Shown here: in pieces, positions 35,000 through 45,539 of the stretch
How positions within the stretch are numbered: position 1 is the first letter of the stretch
How the letters are laid out: each line of letters starts with the position of its first letter
Assembly (NCBI RefSeq): GCF_032854445.1
Contig: NC_088297.1
Span: forward strand, 18,365,127 to 18,429,126
Reading direction: 5' to 3'
Source: Liolophura sinensis
Taxonomy: Eukaryota; Mollusca; Polyplacophora; Chitonida; Chitonidae
Length of the DNA stretch: 64,000 bases
The notes under the pieces: model-generated
Seen by the model: the letters and a program-made list of their open reading frames with translations, nothing else
The model's database searches: none
Told to the model about the DNA's origin: nothing
Made by a program: the position numbers and the translations under genes

Positions 35000-35240
35000 A
35001 TGCAGGGGTATAATAAAAAGACACAGCATAGAGTAAATCCGAACAACGACGACAGTGTGATAATTGGCAAATCATACAATATTATAAAAGGGACATCATG
35101 GAAGGTAAAATCAGAGAAGCAATGATGCTGTGATAGTTGGAAAATGGTCACACTTAGCCGTTGAAAGACGGCGTGGTGGTAATTTAATTCAGTTAAGGTT
35201 TTATTCTAACTGTTCATGTAAATGCTGAAATAGTACCAAA
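35000..35240 (-). repeat. Dispersed repeat family B, copy 8
   Basis: Two partial minus-strand copies run together: AAGACACAGCATAGAGTAAA with GACGACAGTGTGATAATTGG, then ATGCTGTGATAGTTGGAAAA with CACTTAGCCGTTGAAAGACG and TTCTAACTGTTCATGTAAAT. Confidence 0.6.
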
Positions 35241-35308
35241 TTACACTGCCACTAGCACCATGGTTTAAACGGAATTAGAAAATGAAGCAAAAATGCAATG
35301 ATGTTTCC

Positions 35309-35400
35309 TTCATTTATTTGACTGATATTTTCCACCGTACTCAAGAATATTTTACTCATATGACAACCAGCATTATGGTGGGAGTAAACCGAGCTGGGTC
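35309..35400 (-). mobile_element. SINE2 fragment
   Basis: TTTATTTGACTGATATTTTC, ACCGTACTCAAGAATATTTT and CCAGCATTATGGTGGGAGTA match the 3' part of SINE2. A complete copy in the same orientation follows 100 bp later. Confidence 0.75.
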
Positions 35401-35501
35401 AGTGGTGCAGTTTATCAGACGCCATAGGTTTCTATGCTGTACATGTACGTCTTTGAACATACAGAATTATTCCAAGCACTGTGTTCTCATCACACATGCT
35501 T

Positions 35502-35786
35502 GTGTTTTTTTTTGTTTTTGTTTTTTTTTTTTAACTGGAGTTTTACGCCGTACTCAAGTATATTTCATTTATACGACGGTGGCCAGCATTAGGGTGGGTG
35601 GAAACCGGGCAGAGCCCGGAGAAACCCACGGCCATCCGCAGGTTGCTGTCAGACCTTCCCACGTACGGCCGGAGAGGAAGCCAGCATGAGTTGGACTTGA
35701 ACTCACAGCGACCGCATTGGTGAGAGACTCCTGGGTCATTACGCTGCGCTAGCGCGCTAACCAACTGAGCCACGGAGGCCTCCTCA
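35502..35786 (-). mobile_element. Full-length tRNA-derived SINE2 with 10-bp target duplication
   Basis: Minus-strand reading starts with the tRNA-like head GGCCTCCGTGGCTCAGTTGG, then TTAGCGCGCTAGCGCAGCG, and a B-box-like TGTGAGTTCAAGTCCAACTC. The conserved body includes CATGCTGGCTTCCTCTCCGG and GGCCACCGTCGTATAAATGA (complement of the plus text). It ends in a T-rich/A-rich tail. ACACATGCTT at 35492-35501 and 35787-35796 is the target-site duplication. Confidence 0.93.
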
Positions 35787-36334
35787 ACACATGCTTATGA
35801 TACCTGTGACGTTACCCCATGGTTAAAGGGTAGTCTACATTCTTATTCTGGAAACTACTGTAAGACGGAAAATTTAGTGTACAGAGACACCATAATCTGC
35901 ATTACATGGTAAAATAATGCACAGTACTACGTGGCCTGTGTCTTATATAACTGTCTCTCACTGCGTCACGTCAACGTTGCATAAAACACCCATGCAAACC
36001 ACTACCTTTGCCCTGCAAATAGTCTAACTTAAGTGAATAAGATAGGACAATTTATGTCAAATGGTTACTCCACCTCATCATCTGAGTACGTTTAGAAAGT
36101 GATGAGTACTGTTAGTATCGTTTAAGACAGAAAAAGTACTCATAACAGTACTTTCCTACTGTTACTCGTACTTTCCCCATTACGTAACATACAATAACAA
36201 TAAAACAAGATAATGGGGCGAAGCCTCCGGGACAACATCTTTCTGTATTACATGGTATCAGGAATTTCTAGGTTTATGTCACATCTCAGAGTCAATGAAT
36301 GAATGAAAGGATGCTTCTTACTTCATACCTGACA

Positions 36335-36655
36335 ATTTTTCAGTCATATGACGACGAACAGTAATACAATGTGTGTACATATAATGTGTCTTCTTGTGGC
36401 AGGCCGAGTCCATGCCGCCAAAATAGTGTCATTATTGAACTGTCATTCCCAAGACATCAGACAGACACCCCATCCAGCCACATTATACTGACGCTGGGTC
36501 AACCAATCATATTTCCTTTGTCTAACCCCTCAGTGCTGAGTGCCAAGCGATGCAGCAACAAGTGCTATTTATAAGTCATTGGTATGACCCTGGTATTATC
36601 CCGGCTCTCCCAACTTCGAGGCGAACCTGAACGCTGTATTAGTTCACCGAAGCGG
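36335..36655 (-). mobile_element. tRNA-derived SINE of a third family (SINE3)
   Basis: On the plus text, CAATTTTTCAGTCATATGAC is shared with SINE1. The body then differs: GGCAGGCCGAGTCCATGCCG, CATTATACTGACGCTGGGTC, AACCCCTCAGTGCTGAGTGC and CAAGCGATGCAGCAACAAGT. The distal part GGTATGACCCTGG..TTCGAGGCGAAC is a degraded tRNA-like head in minus orientation. A 50-bp scrap of the same family may be present near 61995-62045. Confidence 0.7.
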
Positions 36656-37709
36656 TCCAGAGTCAATGGATTCTCAGTGACGGATTTACATCAAGTACTC
36701 ACATCCATCTGTTATGCTACGTTAATGTCTACGTCTGAAAAAGGAATTTATTTTCCGCAGAACAGAACTAATGGATCAAGTGGATCATAAAACCGGATGA
36801 TAAATAGATAATAACACATGAGTAAAGGATGTTGTAACTTTCATGTGCATATGTTCTTTGTTTATTATATTTTTGACGCAAGTCTATCATGTCGACCTTT
36901 GTTGGGTAATGTTTGTTGAAAATTGTCATTTTGTTTTTAACATAATTTTTTGCATGTGTAGAACAGAGTTATAAACCTGATAGGAATTTGTTTTTAGGAC
37001 ACTAATAGAAAATGGTAGACTTTATAACAAACTTTGTGATCTACTGTTTGTAAGATAACCTCGGTTAAGCTGTTACCATGTATTTTTGTGCAGGTAGGTT
37101 TGTGTGCTGTCAGCGCGGATTTCAGGAAACCGGCCCCACTGAGTTGAAGTGCGCAGATGTGCGGCGATTTGTTGAGGTGACTATGCACTCAGGAATACGA
37201 TGAATGTCAAAATATAAAAAAATAGCACACTAGATAGCCTAAGCTGTAACCATGATTTAACGTTACCTTGCTCAGCCTCCGCGATTTTCAATCAGCCTGA
37301 CGGGGTGAGATTGCGCAATAAACCATGTAACGTGTCAAAACTGAGACAAAGATCAACATGTATGGTACTTAATCATCACAGACAAGCTTAAGCCATTTGT
37401 CATCACATGCTGTGGTGTCCCAGCAGGGTTATGTCAGTAAATGTAAACATCAACTGGGGCGTTACCATATCCTCCGTCAGACCAACCTGTTTTCGATGCC
37501 AATTCTCTATATTGCCGTTTAAAAGAACATCAGTCCAGAAAGTCTTGGGGGTTATTTATTCCACGTGTTTTACACATATATAAAAGACATGTGCAGCATG
37601 AACAGTAAAACCTGAGCATCCACAACATTGTGGTAGTTTGCAGTTGGGCTTATTATTTATTTCGCTGATAGGACGGGGTCAGCATTATTGTGGGAGAAAG
37701 TAAAAGCTT

Positions 37710-37968
37710 CAATTCATTTATTTTATTTATTTGATTGGTGTTTTACGCCGTACTCAGGAATATTTCACTTATACGAGGGAGGCTGTCATCATGGTGGGTG
37801 GAAACCGGGCAGAGCCCGAGGGAAGCACACGACCATCCGCAGGATGCTGAAAGGCCTTGCCACGTACGGCCGGAGAGGAAGCCAGCATGAGCTGGACTTG
37901 AACTCACAGCGACCGCATTGGTGAGAGACTCCTGGGACATTACGCTGCGCTAGCGCGCTAACCAACTG
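37710..37968 (-). mobile_element. SINE2 with 11-bp target duplication
   Basis: Nearly full length: TTTGATTGGTGTTTTACGCC through GGAAACCGGGCAGAGCCCGA, AGCATGAGCTGGACTTGAAC and CTAGCGCGCTAACCAACTGA. The terminal GCCACGGAGGCC of the head is missing. AGTAAAAGCTT at 37699-37709 and 37969-37979 flanks it. Confidence 0.93.
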
Positions 37969-38250
37969 AGTAAAAGCTTTAAAAATAGCAACTTATAGAC
38001 ACCCTAAAACTATACGTGTAGCTTAGGCAAAATTATGTTAAAAGTGCAGTTGTTTTTTGCTATTTCACTGGTCAAGAATCACACAAAACCATACGTTGTA
38101 ATGCCGTTTAGTGAAAAGCACAACAGGCCCTGTTATATATGTACAGCGCGGACCTGGCCGAAAGCACTTTGTTCAATGCTCTGTTTATTTAACTGACTGT
38201 TCATTGGCTGTTAATTCTGTGTCTAAGAATAGTTGAATCCACCTGGACCG

Positions 38251-38258
38251 TATATAAG
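38251..38258 (+). promoter_or_regulatory. TATA box of the candidate LTR
   Basis: GACCGTATATAAGCCGTG is a good match to a polymerase II TATA element, placed at the expected point of an LTR U3 region. The nested LINE inserted only about 25 bp downstream, close to where transcription would begin. Confidence 0.5.
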
Positions 38259-38298
38259 CCGTGTTTTCTGTGCAGAGAGGAGAAAAAAAACCCCGACC

Positions 38299-38878
38299 TG
38301 ACTCTAGCATGGATTCCAGCGCACGTTAATATTCGAGGAAATGAAATTGTAGATCAGGCAGCAAAATCGAGCCTACGAAAATATGAACAAGATATAGACG
38401 TCCCCCTGAGCCAAAATGAAATATATACATTGATCAATACCCAAATTAACAATCAGTGGAAAGAGGAATGGGATAAAGAATCCCGCGGACGGTGGCACTA
38501 TAAAATATTAAACGGAACGATTACAAAATTAAATTCGTTCCAATTATTGAATAACCAAGATGACAAAAACATATCACGCCTGAGACTAGGGAAAACAGGG
38601 CTCAAAGCACATCTAGCAACTATAATCCAAAATTCTTCACCAACTTGCCCAGCTGTCAAGAGCATGATGAAACCATAGAGCACTATTTGCTACAATGTAT
38701 TAAACACAGTAAAGAACGAAGACGATTGACAGAATGCCTGCAAATCTACAAATGTGAACTTGACCTTCAGACTATCCTTAACCCCAAACCACACCTGAGA
38801 GCACAAATATTCTCCTTACTAAAAGAATACATCAAATCGACGGGTTACGAAAGGCCGAATCTGATAAAACACAATTGA
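38299..38878 (+). pseudogene. RNase H plus CCHC-type zinc knuckle, C-terminus of a LINE polyprotein
   Basis: The frame begins in DLTLAWIPAHVNIRGNEIVD, the end of an RNase H domain as found in I, R1 and related LINE clades ('W.P.H..I.GNE..D..AK'); the last Asp is a catalytic residue. A linker of about 90 residues follows (QWKEEWDKESRGRWHYK, RLRLGKTGLKAHLA). Then comes a zinc knuckle, CPSCQEHDETIEHYLLQC, typical of the same clades. One missing C near 38652 shifts the frame between PTCP and SCQE. The protein ends ERPNLIKHN and stops at 38876-38878, with the first hairpin motif 9 nt further on. Confidence 0.85.
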
Positions 38879-38886
38879 CCAACAAC

Positions 38887-38911
38887 GGCGATACCTTGAT
38901 TCTGAGGGCCG
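38887..38911 (+). repeat. 25-bp hairpin motif, copy 1
   Basis: GGCGATACCTTGATT..GAGGGCCG. The RNA form could pair ACGGC with GCCGT and CCT with AGG, leaving a 4-nt GATA bulge and an 8-nt loop. It lies just after the stop codon of the RNase H frame. Confidence 0.8.
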
Positions 38912-38995
38912 TCTCTGTTCTAGTCAACAATACGTCACCTTCTCTGATTAAAAACGGTGCATTCTCCGTAATTACCAAACACATATACTAACAAC

Positions 38996-39020
38996 GGCGA
39001 TACCTTGATTTTGAGGGCCG
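38996..39020 (+). repeat. 25-bp hairpin motif, copy 2
   Basis: Same motif as at 38887 with one loop change. The outer stem is AACGGC/GCCGTT (6 bp). Confidence 0.8.
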
Positions 39021-39069
39021 TTTATTCCAGATACATAATTCCTCCCTACAACTTTATCCCAACTATATC

Positions 39070-39094
39070 GGCGATACCTTGATCTTGAGGGCCG
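39070..39094 (+). repeat. 25-bp hairpin motif, copy 3
   Basis: Same motif. The outer stem is TATCGGC/GCCGATA (7 bp), where the A-T pair of copies 1 and 2 next to CGGC is replaced by T-A, a compensatory change. Confidence 0.8.
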
Positions 39095-39483
39095 ATAAAA
39101 CGTCCATGAAACCGAACTGCAAAAACATAGCACACGAAAACAATGTAACCACAAAAGTTGATAACTGTAGTAATTAATAATATTTCTCCATAACTAATCT
39201 GCCCTCTTATTTGTTGTTATTTATCTATTCTTATTTGTTGATATTTATTTTCTATTTATTTACAAATGTGTATATATCATACGAGGGCAGACCCTCTATC
39301 AATTTCTGATTGGTAGGTATACCACTAATTTGCTCCTAAATATCTGTTTTATCAAATATCTTCTTGCTTAAGATATACATTATCTCATAAACAAAACCCC
39401 TTCGCAAATCAAAAATACAACTATCTTGTATATTTGTTTTCTCTATTTGTTTTCACAGGGAAAAAAAAAAATAATAAAGAAGG

Positions 39484-40000
39484 ATGAAAATCTTTATTAT
39501 CGGCAGCAGTTACGTTCATAGACTGGAGAATAGTATCCTTCGAAATTCGATCCCAAACTCTAGAATCGACTTTGGAACAGGCCAGGACATTCGGTTTTTT
39601 GGCATTGGGGGAGCTAGAGTTGGGACACTTAGATGCCCTGGAAGATTGGAAAGTCTCCTTCAGGAGACAAAACCTGACCTAGTTATCCTTCACATTGGGG
39701 AAACGATGCGGACTCTCACAAATCAGCAGCAGCAATTTGCGCTGATATTTTAGACTATGTTGGTGCACTTAAAACGAAATTCCAAATTCCAAGGATCTAC
39801 ATCAGCCAGCTTCTTTACCGTCAGGTAACTCGGCGAATTTCGGTCCACATTTATAATACAAAAATCCATGAAACTAACAAGAAGCTGACAAACAACCAAT
39901 TGGCCACCTTCTGGAGACACCGGGGACTGATCCGACCACAAAACAAATTCTAACCAACGACGGAGTGCACCTAATAACACTCTAGGCCAGGAACTGTTCT
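39484..40000 (+). pseudogene. SGNH-hydrolase-like reading frame of the nested LINE
   Basis: Starts MKIFIIGSSYVHRLENSIL. Block I is GSS (normally GDS) at residues 7-9. Block II is a GIGGARVG glycine motif around residue 41. Block III is reduced to ILHIGETM, where HIG.ND is expected near residue 72. After a frame change at about 39750, ADILDYVGALKTKFQIPRIY continues the fold. NDGVHL, the D..H block V, appears at about 39957 after another shift. SGNH/GDSL folds act as esterases and occur in ORF1 proteins of some CR1-like LINEs and in some tyrosine-recombinase retroelements. Here the frame follows the RNase H. At least two frame changes make this copy inactive. Confidence 0.7.
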
Positions 40001-40658
40001 ACCGGTCTATGAAACGTGCTGTCTGCGCCGCCATGGGAGGCCAAAAATAAAAATTGGAAATAGAGAAGGAAATCAATTAAAGAAGAAGACAGGGAATAAC
40101 AACAAGAAGACCCATGGGACCAAAGAAACTTAACAACCAGGAAACAAAGACCAGAAACATGAAAGACATCATGACAATAGGACTATCTCTTGCTTCAACT
40201 AAGTGGATGAGGCCTGACATCCTTGCTCCTCATTTATACTTGTCGCACCTGTTACAGGCACAGGTTTCCAGTACGCTAGTTTTTCCTGGACGGCGTCCGG
40301 TATAAGTGGCGGAAGCTCCTTAACTCCACGCCACAGAGGAGGAAGCAAGAGAACAAAACTGTTAACCAATAAATAAAGGCACTACTGTTGTTTTCTCTCT
40401 GTGTAAATTTCTGTATAGGCAACTCATTGTAATTTTTTAATGCAGATCTATGTATTTCTAATGTAAAGATAACGTTAATCCCTGTAAATAGCTTACTATT
40501 TATCCCCTTTCTGTTAAATGACCATGGCAGCATTTGAACCTATAGAATAAGCTGTAACATGCTACCACAAAGAGGTTAATCTCACTAATTGACTCATGTA
40601 CATATGTAAATAGTATACCAACGCACTGCTGTTATGTAACCAAAATATTCATGTGTTA

Positions 40659-40760
40659 AAAAAAAAAAAAATAAAACACTGATTTGATGGGCCACGATAT
40701 CCGCCAGGAAAGTGGCGCTAAAACCAGTAAATAAATAAAAAAAAAAAAAAAAAAAAAAAA
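40659..40760 (+). other. A-rich 3' end of the nested LINE
   Basis: GTGTTAAAAAAAAAAAAATA opens a stretch with a possible GTGTT/AACAC hairpin, then GGGCCACGATATCCGCC, and a final run of about 26 A residues with AATAAATAAA at its start. It ends exactly at the target duplication. Confidence 0.85.
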
Positions 40761-41564
40761 CAGAGAGGAGATTTTTTTTGTCTGCATCCACTGGGAGCCA
40801 GGAGAGTGTGCGACGCTCTCGTATCGAGTCCATTTTGTCTATATGAGCTGGTGATGCCAGTTTCATTTGGGAGGACAGATTTTTATGCCGGCACCGTTTG
40901 TGTACCACAGTAGTACTGATGTCTGGTTTATGTGAATTTCTGCGGAAGTCACGTTTATTGGTGTTCGGATCTTTATTATGATTATACAGTGTTGACTGTG
41001 TAATTTGTTTAACACGCTGACCTCACCTGACCGACAAGGTCGTCAAGGACTCTAAACTGAAGTTTTCAGTTTTGGCAAAGGACGTTCGTTCTGCCACAAG
41101 GTGACATTACTCTACGTCTCTGAACGGCTCGTTTGTGAGCTTCTGCGGGAGCTGTGACTGATCTGAAGTGGATTATACCTCCATGCCTGTATTTACCCTG
41201 TGTTGTGCTCTGCGGGTGTGACGTCATTCAAAGGCTTGACTGTTCCAGTTCTGTGTAACCTGTGTACTGTGTTCGCGTTCGCTATCCTGGCGAAGTACCT
41301 GTCTAGGACAATTTGTGACTTGTGTGAATTGTGTGTTTATCCCATGGTCTTTACGTTGGATCTCCTGGAACACGTTCCTTGGGATGAAAAGGTGAACTGG
41401 AAACTTTTAAAGACCGGTAATACTGATGTGTATGTTGTTGTTGTTGTTGAACTGTCTGTAAAACTGTACGTCTCATTTTGTATATATAAAGCATTGTTTA
41501 CATTGTAATATTGAGTCACTGAGTCTGTTTTCTGTTGCTGTTTTCAATACCGTAACACAACCAT

Positions 41565-41656
41565 CTCTTTTAAGGTCCAGGACTCAACCTCGGATTTTCC
41601 CTGGATCTACCGCTCCCGAAGCAGACGCTCTACCAACTGTGCTATCGAGGCCGGTC
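41565..41656 (-). mobile_element. SINE1 head fragment
   Basis: CTCTTTTAAGGTCCAGGACT, CCCTGGATCTACCGCTCCCG and ACGCTCTACCAACTGTGCTA are the tRNA-like head of SINE1 in minus orientation. The body is absent. Confidence 0.8.
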
Positions 41657-41852
41657 TGCTGTGTAGAAAACTGATCACTATCACATTACCTGTTTAAAAC
41701 AATGATAGTGTGTCGCTGTTGTATTGATTTTTTTTCTGTTTCTCATTGTTGATGGAAACCTGATCCACAGAATAAAGCATTGTCACAAATGAAGACAAAT
41801 AAAACAACTATAAAGCACAGTGCTGGCCAGATTTCTGAACGTTTGTTTATTT

Positions 41853-41947
41853 CATTTATTTATTTACTGATCTGATTCGTGTTTTACGCCGCAATTAACA
41901 ATATTTCACTTATACGACGGCGGCCAGAATTTTGGTGGGAGGAAATT
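41853..41947 (-). mobile_element. SINE2 fragment
   Basis: A TTTATTTATTTACTGATCTG tail, TGTTTTACGCCGCAATTAAC, and ACTTATACGACGGCGGCCAG to GGTGGGAGGAAAT. The copy is truncated there. Confidence 0.8.
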
Positions 41948-42210
41948 TTACACCTCAGAGCATATGAGTATATATGATATGAAGTTCTTTATGAGTTTAT
42001 AAAATATAACATTTCTTACCATGTTTGTAACATGAAATTGCTTACTTTCCTAAAATCACCCTACCCCACTCCACTAATGAATACAGCACCCATGAAAAAA
42101 TTAATACTGTGTTGATTTGGGTTTGCCACTTCACTTAATAACATCGGCAGCAAATGTCCCACAGTTTAACTGACTGTGAGACCTAAAAATGAAGCTGAGA
42201 AAAGATTACA

Positions 42211-42285
42211 CCTACAACTCGAGCCAGGCCTACAACTCAAGCTAGGCCTACAACTCAAGCTAGGTCTACAACTCAAGCTAGGCCT
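42211..42285. repeat. 18-bp tandem repeat, four units
   Basis: CCTACAACTCAAGCTAGG-type units at 18-bp spacing, first unit CTACAACTCGAGCCAGG. Differences are single bases. Confidence 0.85.
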
Positions 42286-42569
42286 CATGTGCTAATGATA
42301 TAAAGTATACCAGCAGTATAAATGGCATGTATATAAATGTAAATAGACGACAGGATAATTTCAGTGGAATGATGCGGGTTTTAGATTTATGAAAACGCAT
42401 ATAGAAGCAAATAAAATCCAATCAAAATGCGTTGGCCTTGCCTATAACCTTTCTGTATAAAATTTGCTAAATGTGACAGTGATATAAACGCGATTAGAGA
42501 GCGGCGCATGCGCTGTATGAGGGAATACGCCAGCAGAAGGCTAGGCTTGATGTTGGGAAAGCTTGATAT

Positions 42570-42870
42570 GGTGACACTGGGGGCTGGTGGTTGGACAGTT
42601 CGTCTTAAGTCACACGTTAAACGTTGCTGGGTCGATCATTAACCACACATTGCTCCCATATGGAACTTTGATCGGTGACTTAGTAATAACTTGCCTGGAA
42701 GCTTATTGGCCCAGGCTCAGCACTCCAGCGCATATTGAAATTTTGCATGATAACCCTGGTACACATCATTTGCCAATCACAACACTGTCATCGCTGCTCT
42801 GGTGTTACTCTCTGTGCTGTAAGTATTTTATTATATTAATTGCACTTAATATCAATTTTACGCAACAACT
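42570..42870 (+). repeat. Dispersed repeat family B, copy 9 (diverged)
   Basis: ATTTGCCAATCACAACACTG, TCATCGCTGCTCTGGTGTTA and CTCTCTGTGCTGTAAGTATT match the family B end. The upstream half is only weakly similar. Confidence 0.5.
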
Positions 42871-43137
42871 GTCTTAATGAAACCACCCTAGTCCAGAGGT
42901 AGATATCAAGCCCATTCATTTATGGCAGTGTGTGATAAATCTGTGATGAGACTGTCTACAAGTTACTTAAGGTAATATACTATGATCTAAGCGGTAGTCG
43001 ATTGTCAGAATCATGGGTGATTACGTAAGTGATAGACAATTACCTAAATAATGGGCAATGCTCATCTTAAACCTTCAGACGTTTGCATTCAGATGATCAC
43101 CAGAGGAACAGATGATTATAGAGCAATAAAATGTTTA

Positions 43138-43398
43138 TTTATTTATTTTATGTATTCGATTGGTGTTTTATGCCCTACTCAAGAATATTTCATTCATAGG
43201 ACGGCGGCCAGCATTATGGTGGGAGGAAACCGGCCAGAGCGCAGGAGAAACCTACGACCATCCGTAGGTTGTTGCCATGCCTTCCCACGTATGGCCTGAG
43301 AGGAAGCCAGCATGAGTTGGACTTGAACTCAAAGCAACCGCATTGGTGAGAGACTCCTGGGTCATTACGCTGCCCTAGCGCGCTAACCGACTGAGCCA
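43138..43398 (-). mobile_element. SINE2 with 14-bp target duplication
   Basis: TTTATTTTATGTATTCGATT tail, TGCCCTACTCAAGAATATTT, GGCGGCCAGCATTATGGTGG, AGCATGAGTTGGACTTGAAC and GCTAACCGACTGAGCCA. CAATAAAATGTTTA at 43124-43137 and 43399-43412 is the target duplication. Confidence 0.93.
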
Positions 43399-44204
43399 CA
43401 ATAAAATGTTTAAATTCTAATGCAAATCTAAACACAAGGGCAATACAAGTACCTACCAAATATTTACATAATCCCTAAGTGTAAAAAACAAAATAGGGTA
43501 AAAAAGGCAAGACGTCGAATATAACCGGTTACATGTGATCACTTATCTTTACCCTCCATGCTATGGGCTAAACTAACCACCCAACCAGCTGTTTCAAGAT
43601 TTACGGTCGTCATATTTACTTGAAAGAAATGTTTTTATCGATTGGTGATTTGCTTCTTAAACTTTACGATATGGCATGCCTAAACGTCGTACGGAAAACA
43701 TCAGGTCAATGCTACATGAACGCAGATGTGATCTCGCCCCAAAGCAGTTGTCGCAGTTATTTTGAATATGCGCTTCCTTTTAAGGGCAAAGACCACTCTA
43801 GAATGGAATACATACTTGATGAAACACCATTAAAATAGTTCAATTTAATTTTTTAGAAGTTTTCTAACCGAGTAAAATTGTGTTAAATTTCTATGGTGGC
43901 CTGTTGTGACCAGAAGGTCTCAGTTACGTCTCATTCATACTTATTGCCTGAAATAGTGCGTTTAAAGGTCATTTTGGCGAATGCATTTGTAGATCTATAT
44001 GTATATATATTTTGAATGATGAAATGTAGCAGTCTATTGTGTGTTAAGTAGCAAAAACCTGCGATGACTTCACTGGCAGCATTGTGGTCAGAGAGTGCCA
44101 CCATAGAATAAAGCATTCAAAAGCAATCTACTAAGTTAAACAAAGTGTAAAAATATTAAACAGTTAGAATAGTTCGTATATGAGTTGTCGATACTAATAT
44201 ATGT

Positions 44205-44295
44205 ATCTCCTATGCGTTCCGGTTGCAACTGTTTATATACCTAAAGTGGCGATTTAATGGATACACAGCCCTTAGCCTCATCAACGATTGTATTC
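44205..44295 (+). repeat. Family A tail fragment
   Basis: GGTTGCAACTGTTTATATAC, CTAAAGTGGCGATTTAATGG and ATACACAGCCCTTAGCCTCA match the family A tail only. Confidence 0.6.
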
Positions 44296-44699
44296 GAGTA
44301 AATACAGGGATTACCATTTGTAAAATTTTCGTTGTTGTTTGAGTTGCTTGAATTTCTTACTAATAACATCGGGGAAACATATATCAACAGTGTATAGGTA
44401 TTCCGATAAGTTCAAATTTTGCTCATCTTTTGGTTACCCATAGCTGTCCTTGTATGAAAAAACTATCAAGGAGTAATCCTATCCAGGTCCGATCATCATT
44501 GAATGGTATATTGATGGTATGGTAGCTTTAATGTATAGCAAATACCTTGAAAGATACATATATACCTTCCCGGGATTTAAAGCAAACCAAAGTCTATCCA
44601 GAATGTACAAATACAGGTCCAGATAAGATGTACCAATACGGTTTCCTCTCTCGCAGACTGTACGACAAGAGGGACAGTTTCAATTTTTGTCTGTTAGCT

Positions 44700-44835
44700 T
44701 GTCTGTTAGTCTGGGGATGGTCATTGGTTTCACCTGGGGCTCTTCCCAGTTTCCTCCCAACACAATACTGGCCGCCGTCGTATAAGTGAAATTTTCTTCA
44801 GAACGGTTTAAAGCACCACTGAAACAAAAAAATAA
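44700..44835 (+). mobile_element. SINE2 fragment
   Basis: TGGTTTCACCTGGGGCTCTT, CCAGTTTCCTCCCAACACAA, TACTGGCCGCCGTCGTATAA and AAAGCACCACTGAAACAAAA are the 3' half of SINE2. Confidence 0.75.
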
Positions 44836-45299
44836 ATCTCCTAAAATGGCAGGCCATCCTAAAAACTGGCAGGTCAACTGCAATTTGGCTTGCTGAAGAC
44901 TTTTAACTATCAAAAAGTAGAAGGCCAAAGGGAGATTTTCTAATTCGAGCCCTGGATATACCCGATCGTAACTGAATATAATATTATTAGGGCTTTTGGT
45001 CCACAGGAACAAAAGGTATTTTCTCATCAAGTACCTTTAGCAAGGCAGGACCCCTTCAGAACTCGTTTGGCTGTCACTAAGACGAAAACTGTTTTCTCCT
45101 TTAAAAGACTTCCGACAAGGTACATGGGTTGAATTTTGACATTTTAAATTATCATTACTTATGCTGCACATCTTAAATTATACACCGAATGGTCGTGCAT
45201 GTGGTGTGTACATATCTCGCCGTGTAGCATTTGTTAGAACCCTGTGTGTTATGTGGCGAATGCAATTAACTTTACAGGTTATTACTGTAAAGAGTTTCT

Positions 45300-45485
45300 T
45301 AAGTTTCACAATAATGCTCTTGTAAGTATAAATGGACAGAGCGTCCAGAATTTCTGACACTCTGCTTTATGGTTGTGTCTAATTCACCTTAAGTTTGGGC
45401 CAGCAGCCGTATCTCCATAGTGTTGAATTAGATGGCTATACTGGATATATGGACAGTTGCGATCAAAGATCAACTCAGCGACATT
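45300..45485 (-). repeat. Family A tail, minus strand
   Basis: CAGAATTTCTGACACTCTGC, TATGGTTGTGTCTAATTCAC, GTGTTGAATTAGATGGCTAT and GGACAGTTGCGATCAAAG are reverse complements of family A tail landmarks. It abuts the next B copy in the same orientation, suggesting B then A is the native order of one longer element. Confidence 0.65.
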
Positions 45486-45539
45486 TTATTATCGAACATA
45501 CCTTGCGTCTCTCCCTCGTTAGAAACTTACAATCTATGT

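Larger units (their letters stand above)
38284..40760 (+). mobile_element. 5'-truncated non-LTR retrotransposon encoding RNase H and an SGNH-like domain
   Basis: A 2.48-kb insertion flanked by the direct repeat CAGAGAGGAGA (38273-38283 and 40761-40771), ending in a 26-nt A run (about 40735-40760). The content in order is the C-terminal part of a polyprotein with RNase H and a zinc knuckle (38299-38878), three 25-bp hairpin-forming motifs (38887-39094), an AT-rich spacer, an SGNH-hydrolase-like frame (39484-40000) and a 3' UTR with a second A-rich stretch at 40659. The single target duplication shows that both coding parts moved as one unit. The RT and endonuclease parts are lost by 5' truncation. 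Confidence 0.85.
38131..41557 (+). mobile_element. Probable solo LTR (about 939 bp) split by a nested LINE
   Basis: Once the nested element and its duplicated target are removed, the remaining 153 + 788 bp begins TGTTATATATG and ends ATACCGTAACA. These are TG..CA ends with a TGTTA/TAACA inverted repeat, typical of Ty3/gypsy LTRs. A TATA box (TATATAAG, 38251) lies about 25 nt upstream of GTTTTCTGTG. The flanks show no clear 4-6 bp duplication, perhaps because a SINE1 fragment was inserted at the right edge. A 102-codon frame at 41200-41508 lies inside and is probably not a gene. Confidence 0.5.

Noticed and set aside
35690-35786. A tRNA gene (GGCTCAGTTGGTTAGCGCG) on the minus strand
   Set aside because: The same sequence recurs in several SINE2 copies, with an overlong variable region and the SINE body attached.
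41200-41508. 102-codon hydrophobic frame as a membrane protein
   Set aside because: It lies within the candidate LTR and shows no recognisable topology or family.
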